NCBI GenBank assembly: GCA_040954595.2
Contig: CM082581.2
Span: forward strand, 682,001-746,000
Origin: Balanoglossus misakiensis
Lineage: Eukaryota > Hemichordata
Direction: 5' to 3'
Length of the DNA: 64,000 nt
In this document: piece by piece, positions 41,401-52,278 of the stretch
Position numbering within the stretch: the stretch's first letter is position 1
How the letters are laid out: the number at the start of each line of letters is the position of its first letter
Position numbers and translations under genes: made by a program
The notes under the pieces: generated by a model
What the model was told of the DNA's origin: nothing
Database searches by the model: none
Seen by the model: the letters and a program-made list of their open reading frames with translations, nothing else

Positions 41401-42149
41401 ACAGGCTACTCTAGCCTCCATTTTATGAGGTTTGTGATGTAACATATTTTGAATTTCGTGAATCGATCAAAAGTTTCCGTGCACCAACTATCAAAACTAC
41501 ACCAAAAAATAATTTGGGCAATTCATAAGGAGAATCTAGTGGGTCAGCGGCTATAGAACTGACGTAAGTGTAAGTATCAGAGGATTGTGGGTACGAGGCT
41601 GGGAAGAGCAAAACTCGAACACTCATGAAATCTACACGTGACGCCAAGTTCTTTGTAATATGAACAGTGGAAAACTGCCATGCCATCCCTCTAAGTGCAA
41701 ACTTCCAAAGATTTCAATCTGGTGATATTTAAAAAAAATATTTTATTCAAATTCATGTGGTGATATTTAAAAAAAAATATTTATTCAAATTCATGTTATA
41801 AATTAATTTTGCATCTATGATATAGAAATGACTCTGTCTTATATAACAAAAATACAAATAACTTGGTTAGATGACCAAAGATTTCCCATCTCGAAAAGTT
41901 TCTACCAAAATGACTATCTCCAAATCTGCTAAGAGAGCCCTAGCAAATTTAATCACTGCACATTACTCTCGATAAAACGAAATATTGCGCATTCATTTTG
42001 TCCTTGAATTGAAATGCATGGCCAGTGTTCATAGACTTCACACACACAGGATGTTTAAGGAGTTGAATTGTTATTGACAGCGACCAGGTCGGTAGATTCT
42101 ATAGGATGAAGTAAAAATAGCGTCAAGGACACTGTGGTCCCATTTGAGG
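38464..42149. other. Left half of the unique centre of the giant inverted repeat
   Basis: Not inverted elsewhere in the window. It holds the TCTCGTG palindrome cluster and a 38-bp tandem duplication (41719-41795). One weak coding candidate lies on the minus strand at 39431-39099 (110 codons from an ATG, Ser/Thr-rich after a basic start); it could be a first exon, but no clear donor was found. Otherwise nothing recognised. Confidence 0.4.
39526..39690. repeat. Cluster of TCTCGTG-(n)-CACGAGA palindromes
   Basis: TCTCGTGCGCACG, TTCTCGTGAACACGAG, TTCTCGTGCGCACGAGA, TGCACGAGATA and TTCTCGTGCACACGAGAAA follow each other within 165 bp, each an imperfect self-complementary 14-18-mer. Confidence 0.8.
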
Positions 42150-42870
42150 ACATAAAACATAGCAACATAGCAATAAGCATATCTGCTCTGGATGCCAAGA
42201 TATGGAAAAGTAGGTCAAAGGTCACCTGAGGTCATGCAAAATTTGGGCATAAAATTTTGACCTTATACTGGTCCATGTTCAACAAAAACCAAACCTATAG
42301 CCTTATTGGTTAGCCTGGAATTAGGTATGCACATAATTAATGAGATATGCAGGTGTCACAGGTGACCCCCAATTTTGGCTTTTCAATGTTAGTCCCAACC
42401 CTCCAAACGCGAAGTCTGTACCTGCTCTGGATGCCAAGATATGATAAAGTAGGTCAAAGGTCACCTGAGGTCATGCAAAATTTGGGCAAGAAATTTTGAC
42501 CTTATAATGGTCAATGTTCAATAAAAACCAAACCTATAGCCTTATTGGTTAGCCTGGAATTAGCTTTGCACATAATTAATGAGATATGCAGGTGTCACAG
42601 GTGACCCATATTTTGGCTTTTCAATTTTAGTCCCAACCGTCCAAACGCCAAGTCTGTACCTGCTCTGGATGCCGAGATATAGGAAAGTAGGTCAAAGGTC
42701 ACCTGAGGTCACCCAAAATTTGGGCAAGAAATTTTGACCCTATACTGGTCCATGTCCCACAAGAACGAAACCTCTAGCGTAAGCCCTATTAGTTAGCCCG
42801 GAATTAGGTATGCACATAATTAATGTGTTAAGCAGGTGTTACAGGTGAGCCAAAAATTTGCCTTTTATTT
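42150..42870 (+). repeat. About 239-bp tandem repeat, 3 copies
   Basis: CTGCTCTGGATGCC at 42183, 42422 and 42660, each followed by AAAGGTCACCTGAGGTCA and TTGGTTAGCCTGGAATTAG. The arms contain single copies of the same family in both orientations (33600-33790, 34440-34640, 50390-50580, 51225-51410). Confidence 0.88.
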
Positions 42871-43284
42871 TGGCCCCATTGTGCTCACTGACCAATAGAC
42901 AGTCACTGTACAGGACTATTGCACAGACCAGAATTCCACAATAAGACGTGGACATAGCTTAACCATAGAGGTATAAGTAAAGGTATAAATTTAATAAAAA
43001 GACTAAAAAATTTATAAAAAATAAAACATCCATGATATTAACTTAACACTTACAGGTCGATGTGAGGTTGACATAAGGTACATGCATACCAATTTTTAAA
43101 GCAATCTGACCAGTAGTTGTTGACTTTCAGAGTTTTGATAAATTTCACATATTACTGGCTAATTTGCATATTTTTGGGCCTGGCAACTTCGTTTGGACAA
43201 ACTCCCATCTACAGCCCTGCCTGCATCTGCACACCAAATATCAAGGTGATACGCGCAGCGGTTTTCAAGTTTTTGATGTGGACG

Positions 43285-43345
43285 GACATACAGACATACA
43301 TACATACATACATACATACATCCATACATACATCCATACAGACGC
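43285..43345 (+). repeat. (CATA)n microsatellite at the end of a 140-bp-type repeat
   Basis: ACATACAGACATACATACAT run following AGTTTTTGATGTGGACGGAC; the same junction, reverse-complemented, is at 48740-48800. A short (GAAT)n run lies at 43472-43502. Confidence 0.88.
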
Positions 43346-43854
43346 AACCCATCCCATAAGGTCCCATGGTATATAGGCCTATACCAATGGGACCTAAAAA
43401 TGAAAAGACAGTCAGTACATAGCTAAATTCTCCTATACAAGGGCGTCTTCAATTGGTACAGTGACTGACTGAATGGATGAATGAATGAATGAATGAATGA
43501 TGAACGGATGAGTCGTAATAATATGCTTCAATCATAGGGGCTTTGAAAATTATTTAAAAAAAATAAAAAATAATGTACTCACAACCGACATTTATACAAC
43601 AGACAGCTCAAGAAACTCCTCCATGTGTACAATACTTTGCCAATTTAGTGACAACATCAGCTTGCAGAGCACGTGAGCACCGCTTTCGCCAGCCTGTGGT
43701 GCCCGCATATCTTTTTTGTTCAGCAGTAACATGCACGACACATGCAGAGACACAAACGTCCATGTTGCAAATTGTAGATGAAAGCATCAGCTGCGCTGGT
43801 TTTATGGTCAGCATCACTGGCTGTTACATGAAAACTGTTTGTCACATACCTTAA

Positions 43855-44649
43855 GATGGGTCCCTGGGATCTTTTTGCGCGTTGCTATGGGCCTTTATAG
43901 GACATTACACCCCGATTTGGACTAAGCCGTTTTCAGAGTCTAACAAGGGGCTGGTAACTAGTTGAAAATCTGCACGATTGTGAGCGCGCGCCCCCTGACG
44001 CCATTGATATGCAAATTAGCTAGGTCAAATTTCAAAAGCCTAAGGCTTTTTATTCCATGACCTCAAAAACGAACTTGATGCGTATTCATTAGTTGCTTGA
44101 ACCAGGGAAGATCGTGACGGATTTTGTTTTCAAATATTATCGTTGTATCCTACGATTTCAGCATACCCGTACCACACCTGAAAAAGTCATCGATTTTGGG
44201 TGTTTTTGGACGCACTCTTCCACCGGTATCGCTTCTTAGCACGACGAAAACCGAAAAAACGATCCGTCACACTATGCGGAAGTGCGTTCTCAACAAGCAG
44301 GTCAAATTTGGCTGGCGTACGTGGCCTATGAAAAAAGCCTTAGGGATTTTCGTGAACGGTACAAAATCTCTGTGTACAAAACATTGGATTTTTAGCGTTC
44401 GATCCAGTTACTGTGGTTACAGGACGCGCACGCTATCGCTGACCGCTGCTTTGCCGTATTAGCGTGGCGGCCTATGGCCGGGCGGTAGCTGCCGTAACCA
44501 TACTCGGACAGGGGGTGTGCACACAATCGTGCGTATTTTTAACTAGTTACAAGCCCCTTGTCGGACGTTCATAACGGTTTCGATCAAAATTGAGTGTAGT
44601 GTCCTATAAAGGCCCATAGCAACGAGCAAAAAGATCCTAGGGACCCATC
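43855..44649. mobile_element. MITE with about 145-bp terminal inverted repeats and TTAA flanks
   Basis: Left GATGGGTCCCTGGGATC, right (reverse complement) GATGGGTCCCTAGGATC. Similarity continues through GGGCCTTTATAGGACA and ACAAGGGGCT to about 145 bp. TTAA lies on both sides (43851-43854 and 44650-44653), as duplicated by piggyBac and Kolobok elements. The 112-codon plus frame inside has no recognisable domain. Confidence 0.8.
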
Positions 44650-44653
44650 TTAA

Positions 44654-45109
44654 CCAACATATACGTGTATCTGTATGGAAAGAAAGTAGGCTCACCCCCG
44701 GTACAATATTATTTTTTTTGCATGCACGCAATGGCCTGAATTTGCTAAACTGGGATCATCTGCGCGCATTTCAAAAAGTGCTCGTTGCTTAACTTCGTGT
44801 GCTTTATTACTACTCACAATTATTCCACTTGTGAACGAACACGTCACCCAATTTTACAGTGTAGCCATGTGGAAAACTGGTGACAAGGTAATATTTCATT
44901 CGAAGATCAACCTACGTTCAGAAAGTTTGCATTGTGGTGAATTCTCACTGCTCTCGCAATGCGGTCTGTGGCTCACTGCCGCTGACCGCATTACACGTAG
45001 AAATAAATTCTGTACGTCACAGTTCGTAGGTCGCATAGGTCATGGAGTTAATCCATTATACATTGCGGCTTACAATTTCTCGTGACCCTCTTATCATGCA
45101 GCTTGTGTG
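44654..45109. other. Spacer in the centre
   Basis: No repeat or gene recognised; only a short incidental frame at 44831-45085. Confidence 0.3.
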
Positions 45110-45343
45110 TTACTGACCACTGACGCATGTCAAAACACTCAATATTTTTTTTAAATTTGCAAAATCTTTCATTTTAAAGTCGTGATACTCACTGCAGATA
45201 GCATTCTTTTCAGTAGGAACTATTTCTGCTGCCATTTCAATATTGTCTTTATTCCATGTAAATATATTTCCTCCAATTGAACAGTCCCCCGCCACAGCTG
45301 CAACCTCTTCTGCAGTCAGAACTTTTGACCACATGTATGTCAT
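45110..45343 (-). pseudogene. Pentraxin-like C-terminal fragment
   Basis: 77 codons on the minus strand. The segment M-W-S-K-V-L-T-A-E-E-V followed 10 residues later by G-G-N-I-F-T-W resembles the conserved C-terminal part of pentraxin/LamG-type domains (W-x-x-V-L-S-x-x-E-I ... G-N-V-x-x-W). A stop lies directly upstream in frame, and no good acceptor precedes the Trp. It is therefore a decayed exon or a captured gene piece rather than a working gene. Short length makes the match tentative. Confidence 0.35.
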
Positions 45344-45885
45344 TTAGTCAAGACAATTTGGGAGAACTGTAGTTTAAAGCCTCCAAAGCTGCCACTTTTT
45401 GCATTATTTTCATGATTTTATTTTCCAACTTAAATTGGTTCATCAAAATAAGCTTACTGATAGGTATACATAAACATCTTATCGATGCCCGATTGTGACT
45501 GCATGTTGCAATTGGAACATGCTATGTATTAAAACGGTGCCTCACCGATTTAATAAGCCTTCATACAAACAATAGCAGCTAAGCAGCTATCGTGAAATGC
45601 GACGCCAAGTGATGACAAACCAATGCAAATGCAAGTAATATGGCTTAATGGTCACGGGTGAAGATTTTAGGGAATAGGGAATATACATATGAAGTATTTT
45701 ACTCTGGAAAAAAATATGCCAATTTTAGCAGCTATAGGGTTTTTAAAGCGCGGGCGAAGTATGAACAGATGCAGTAAATATCGATACATTGTATTTTGGA
45801 GGTTTCTCATAACCATGATTGGTTGGCTAATTATGCGGCGTTTTCTAAATAAAAGGAACAATATTAATTTATTGTTGGGGCTCAC

Positions 45886-45958
45886 CTCCGTTAACATATT
45901 GCCGTCTCTGCTGAGTGTTGGCCTCTTCCAGCGGCACGTGTTTGTCCTTTACGGCATG
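45886..45958 (-). CDS. Possible small internal exon, 73 bp
   Basis: Bounded by TATTTTACAG|CATGCC and ACGGAG|GTGAGC on the minus strand and open throughout (24 codons plus one base, Gln- and Lys-rich). A good GCGG|GTAAGT donor lies further upstream on the same strand, near 46187. It could belong with the pentraxin-like fragment, but phases cannot be reconciled cleanly with the conserved part. Low confidence. Confidence 0.2.
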
Positions 45959-46808
45959 CTGTAAAATATTTAGAATAGCGCTGCCATTTGATCAAAGGAT
46001 AAGCTGGCTTCGCGTCTTAGGGATGTGTGTCTGACGACTATGCCTCGAAGCAAAAGACACAGCCGACCCTGCCACGCAGATTCATTTGTTGTGTCACACA
46101 TTTTCGATCCAAGAAGAGAATATCAACCTTGACGTTGCGAAAATGACAAGAAACTTTCACTCATATAGGTTGTGTGATTACTTACCCGCAACTTGTTGGG
46201 AATTGCTGTCACCAGAGGTGCCCCAGCGTGAAAGCCAGAATGACTGCGACGCCTGCATTGGAGTTCGTCATGAATGGAAACATCGATGAACACGTTCGGT
46301 CTTCGATGAGGCTAGTGTCCACAGAATAGGCATTCTTTTATAACGCAGCTGGGAGGTGGTAAATCCATTGTGATCACCATGCTATTAGTAGCCCAAGCAG
46401 TCAAAATTTGCGAAAAATATATCAATATGGAAAAATATATCAATGGGATCAATAGTTATTAAGCACTTTTTAAAAACAAATGACACCGTAAGATCAATTA
46501 TCTTGTTTTCCGCGACAAGTTTCAACATGGTATGTCAGCGCTACCAGTGAATAATATTATTAGAAACTATGACAGCTGTAACCGTGCGATTAATGATTTG
46601 ATCAATTTTAATCATATACTTGTAAATATTTGCGCGGGTGCAGGTTTAATAAACTGTGTTGATATATAGGTGGAAGACTGTTTAGTTTTCCAGTCAATTA
46701 TGTGATGTATTACGCCTGACGCTTAAATGATTTGGTCCAGGGAGAATAACCGTGTTTGGCCGGTCAAGCGAACCCTGGATCTTGCAGGCTCTGCCCACTT
46801 TCCAATCA
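45959..46808. other. Right part of the unique centre
   Basis: AT-rich; nothing recognised beyond the donor-like GTAAGT mentioned for the small exon. Confidence 0.3.
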
Positions 46809-48779
46809 ACAACCATTGAGCATGCGCAGTTGATACTTCACATTGTAAACAAGATGGCGTCGCTGTATATGCTTCTGGACCGTTGTCGCCCGACTATGTC
46901 GGCAAAGAAGAGACGAATTTAACCAAGCAACGCCATATCGGAAGATAGAATGATCGCGAGATGAAACCGGGATATCGAACGATTTGGCAGCCATGTTGAT
47001 TGATTGGTAAGTCGCCGAAGTAACTATTTGCCATTGATTTGTTTACCAGAAACGGTTTGCCTTTGGAACACATTTGACCTCACCGAAATTGATTTCAGAG
47101 TTTTTTCCCAAGAACTAATGACGTTCGTTTTCACCTTTCTGTCCCGAAGTTGCAAACGTGTTGTCTCTGAGAAAATAAATGTGATTTGTACCCGCGATAA
47201 TCATAGTTCGGATTTCAACCCACAACATCAACGCCAGCCATTCACCAACATGTGCCAGATAATGTTTATCAGTCATATTTTCTCAGTCTGAATTTACAAA
47301 AGACTAATTGTATTGTATGTACATTGCAATTTTAATATGTAACACGTTTGACCTGAGTGGGAGGATGGATTGAAGGGACACAAGCTTTTGTAGCCACTTA
47401 TATTTTGACACTGTTTATATAAATGTTGAGCTGGCATATTTGTTCCCTTATGATGTAGTGTACCTGTTGCATTGAAATGAAGCTGTAATATTAAAGTGCA
47501 ATTTAGTCCTTTGGTTTACTGGGAAAATGAGGTCAATAAATGACAGGTTTATTTAGATATATGATATATTTCTCACAAGCACTTATGCATATGTATGAGA
47601 TACTTATTTATTTTTAATTTATGTATTTATTTTTAATTTATTTTGTACGTTCAGGTAATCATATGGATTTGTATGGAATCACATACACATTAATTGAAGA
47701 CTATCATATCACAGAAGTCGAGCCTCCACATGTGTAAGGTAACCATTTAGGTTTCATGACTAAGTTTGTTTAAGAATTCATAAAGCACGAATTCTACCTA
47801 ATGAATGAATTTTCTTAGAATTTCACAACTGTGACAGGGTTTGCAGTTATGCGAAAAAGTGTTATTATTCACATACGAAACTTTTCGTATACATTTTTCT
47901 GATGGCAATGCATTTAACTTTGAACAAATATTGACGTCAGTTAGTAGTGTTATTTTGTCAGTGATATTGCTTCATCATCATCCCTCCAACCAAAGTTGAA
48001 ACTGAGTTGCAAATATTGCACAGCTTGAAATCATAAAATGTTGCAAAATTGAACCAACCGTTCGGTCAACGATTATGTTCTTACAGCTATTATTAGAAGC
48101 AGACAGTCTCAGGGAACAAGATACATGGGCCTGATTTGCAAACTGAGTTGGAACTAACCTTGCCTGCCCATAGATGCGCCAATTCAGTGAATCTTATCGT
48201 ATTAAAAATGAATATGGAGAACTATTCTCTGTGTTGTGATTGTTAGCCTACATGTATACATATGTACCTTGAGTGATTCCACTTTCTTCAGTGTCCTGTG
48301 AATTCAGTTGCCATAACTTGCGCTTCACATAGCGCATACATGTAGGTCTAATCAATTTGGCAACTGGGTCTTACAATATTATCTGATGCCTCTTACTGGC
48401 CGAAGGACCACAAGTTGCATTTTCACATCGCATATAAATAGAAAACCCATTAATTTCTACTGTATGATTTTATTGACGATTCAATAGTTTCATGACTGTT
48501 AGTGTTAATTACAATACCTAAATTTCCAAATGAAAGCATGCTGTCAGTTTTCATGTGATTGATATTAATTTTACAATTTCAAAATATGCTTAGCTCTGAA
48601 TGATTATGAACATATCAAACTTCATGTTAAATAAACTGTCTTGATATTGTATACATTAAGGCCTACTACCAGTGTCACAACATTGATTTCCTGCATTTTT
48701 ACTCATGCCTTCTGACCAGTCAGTTACCTCTGTATGTGTGTATGTAGTATGTATGGATGTATGTATGTCTGTCCACATC

Positions 48780-49540
48780 AAAAACTTGAAAACCCCTTCG
48801 CGTATCCCCTTGATGTTTGGTGTGTAGATGCAGGCCAGCCTGTAAATAGGATTTTGTTCATATTAAGAAGGTTGAAGTATTTTCATGATAGGTTTTATTT
48901 GATTACTCCAGAAACATACAATACAGAGTCTGTGTGGTAAGTCTTGATATTGGGTTTTTAGATGCAGGCACGCCTGTTCAAATGAAATATGCTAATTACC
49001 TGGAGCAATGTGAAATTGATCAAAACTCAGAAACTCAACAACTGGTCAGATTGCTTTGAACATTTGTATGCATGTAGCTTATGTCACGCCTGATATACTT
49101 TCAGCTAATATCGTGAATTGTATCTAGAATTTAGTATGCTATTTCCTATAGGTAATCTTTGTTAGTATTGTTTAAATTGTGGCAAAATTTGTAATTTTTG
49201 GGAAATATAATTTTGTCATTTTTGGTCAAAAATCATTTTCTCTGAAACTCCATGTCAGGTCAGGTTGCATTTAAATTTTGGTTTGCTTGTTCCATGAGGT
49301 AACCCAAGTAATGTTGTATATCATTTTGGTGAAATTTGCATATTTGTGGTCTTGAGGCAATTTTTGCAATTTGTATTCTTTGAAACCGCATGTCAGATTG
49401 CTTTCAATTTTGGTAGGCATGTTCCTTGTGGTGATTGAAGTGAGATATTGTTGGATTTGTTGATATCTGAATTTTTGTGGTTGAGGCAGTTTTTGTCATT
49501 GTTGAAGAAATGTTGTTTTCACTGAAAATACTCCGATTCC
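48780..49540 (-). repeat. 140-bp degenerate tandem monomers, right arm
   Basis: Reverse complement of the 35500-36150 block, with TTCTCTGAAAC and CAGATTGCTTTnAATTTTGG phrases repeating. It starts beside a TATG microsatellite (48733-48776). Confidence 0.65.
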
Positions 49541-52253
49541 TGTGAAATTGTATTAGGTTACCTGGTAGGTCATATCTGCTTGGCAATGTCACAGCGGTGT
49601 ACACACCTATTTTTGTGTAATCCAAAGTGTGTAATAACCTAGCAAATATTTACTAGTAAATCATGTATGTTCTACTTCTTACAAGGTTGAAGTATGTTGA
49701 TGTCTGGGTTAAATGGGATTCTTCAGAAACATACAATACAGAGTCTGTGGTACAGTTCATGGTCACATTCGATTACCTAGTCTATATCCAGCCGTGTTCT
49801 GTCCGCTTTGCTTCCAAAAGTATCGTCTAGTGTCATGCATGCCACTTGCCCAATAATCTGACACCCCTTGCTGGGAAATTTGATGTAACAAGTGTCCCTT
49901 AGTGAAGTTATTAACATAAACTGAACAATGTTGATTTGGCGTAAGATTATAGTGAAGGCAGGGCTTATTACATTGAAAATGCTATCCAGCCTTAATTACA
50001 CATTATGAATATCCTTTGTCCAATCATTGGAAAAACAATGTACCATAGACTTGCATAGCACTTTGAAGGTGAATCGCAAGTGGTCACTTTAATTACATTA
50101 CCTCAAGCAGTCTTTTACATGTAGCTATAATAAGACAAACATTCCCGGTGTAATTAACATCACTAGTCTGTTGTTATTAGTATCTATCTCCGATAAGTAT
50201 CAAGTCTGCCTTATGTTATTTTAAGTCAATTGTCAGGTTCATGTACATATTTTACAACTTATCTATCTTGTCAAAAACTTTCGCATGTACCTAATTCTAG
50301 GCTTACCAGTAGGGTTATAGATACAGTGTATTATATTAACATGCATTAATATGAAACTAAATGTTGATGGTTAATTAAAGACCCCCTTGAGCTATGGTAA
50401 CCTCATTAAATATGTGCATATGTTATTCTAGTGGATGTGGTAACCTGGACATGGACAACTCTGGGGTCAAAATCTTTTGACAAACTTTTGGGTGATCTTG
50501 GGTAAACTTTGACCTACATTCCTATATCTTGGCATCCGGCACAGATACATCCTTGACACTTGGAGTGATGGAACTATGTAATGGAATATTATGTCTTGCC
50601 TCATTAATTATGTACATACCTAATGCCAGCCTAACCAATAGGGCTGGAAGTCTGCCTTTTTTGGACATGATAAATTTGAGATCAACATTTTTCTACAGCA
50701 GCCAGCCTTCTCTTAAAAAGAATGGACAATATAAAGGCTTTGCTGGTATACTGAACTTTTGACTCCCTCCCTGAGACTGTGTGCCAATGACGGGATAGCC
50801 TACTCAGCGTTGGGTAGATCCTAAGAAGGCCTCAGCCAGGCATCAGATACAAAAAGCGGAAATCCAAGCTTTAATGGTGGGTTACATCGTTAACTTCCCT
50901 GCAGAGCTGATTTCTCAGACTGTGAGCCAATGACGGGTAAAGCCCCTAGGTAGGGGCCACCTAAGACAGGCCGGTCATGCTTTAGTCACAAAGAAGGGCA
51001 AGTTCAGTCATACCATAACTTTGTCTGCTGTATATGCTTCATAATGATTGCATGGTATTTTGAGAATACATTGTCTTAAGGCAGTGTGACCAGCTAAAAA
51101 GTACTGGCAAACACAGCCAATGTGTAATAAAAAACATCTCATGTGGCTAAATAAAAGACATAAAACACAGCAAAAGCACTGTGACTAGCTGAGACATAAT
51201 ACTCCATTATGCATTTCCATCACTCCAAGTGTCAAGGTTGCATCTGCTCTGGATGCCAAGATATAGTAATGTTGGTCAAGGTTTACCCAAAGTCACCCAA
51301 AGTTCTGTCAAACAATTTTGACCCCAATGTTGTCCATGTTTAGGTTTCTCCCTCCACTGGATAGCCTACAATTAGATATGCAAATATTTAATGACGTTAC
51401 CATAGATTAAGGCGGTCCTAAATAACCATGAAATTATAGTTTCATGTTAATTCTTGTTATTACAAAACACTGTATCTATAACCCTTCTGGAAGCCATACT
51501 TTGTTTCATGCTACCCAATATGTGAAAGTAGGTAAAAAATCAGCCAAGGTTATTTGAAAATTTGCTGAAAAAAATCCGGTCCCTGACATTTGGTAAAGGG
51601 GTCAAGACACTTGGCAACAAATTTTTGTCCCAGATTAGAACATATTCATAAAAAACTCAGGGAAAGAAGGAAGTTTTTCACAGCTTTGGTGCTTCAAATA
51701 GTAGAGAGGTTCCCAAGTTATTTCAATGAAACCTTAATGTCAACATTACATTGTTAGACTCGAACTCATCTGGCATAAAGCTGCTAGTTAAAGCCCTAAG
51801 GGTTGTGCCACTTTTTCATTATTTTCATCTAAGATTTGTCAATCTAAATAAGCTTACTGCTAGGTATACATCTACATGAACATCTTGTTGACAGACGATT
51901 GTGGCTGTAATTTAAAGAAGTCAGATATTTAACAGGTACCACACCTGTTTAATCTGCCTCTATACAAAGGGTACACATCTCTGGTGGTATGCATCACCTA
52001 GATATGACAAACATAAGCACTACAAGTAATATGGCTTTATGGTGGCGATTTTGAAGGATGTGGAGAAGATTTGAAAAACACTCTTGAGGAAAAAGATGTG
52101 TTAAATCTTTGAAATGTGTTTTATTCTTTGGTTCCCATTTCGTATATGTCTATCTACCACTGGGACCAATGTGAAATTGGTGGAAACTGGTCAAATTGCT
52201 TTAGAAATTGGTGTGTATTCATTTTGAGACCTCATGGATTTTTTTTCATTTTT

Positions 52254-52278
52254 AGCTCACGTGAAAATCACGTGAGCT
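52254..52278. repeat. Perfect 11-bp hairpin at the edge of an inserted segment
   Basis: AGCTCACGTGA, three A, TCACGTGAGCT. It is followed by TTATGGTTTAGCGATG, a GT/TATG run (52293-52337) and CGATATCTCAAGAACCGCTG. Confidence 0.85.

Noticed and set aside
44124-44462. 112-codon frame inside the TTAA MITE
   Set aside because: No transposase-like motif, too short, and the element has MITE proportions.
45667-45964. 91-codon plus and 76-codon minus hydrophobic frames
   Set aside because: No domain and AT-driven composition; only the short minus-strand exon-like piece was kept, at low confidence.
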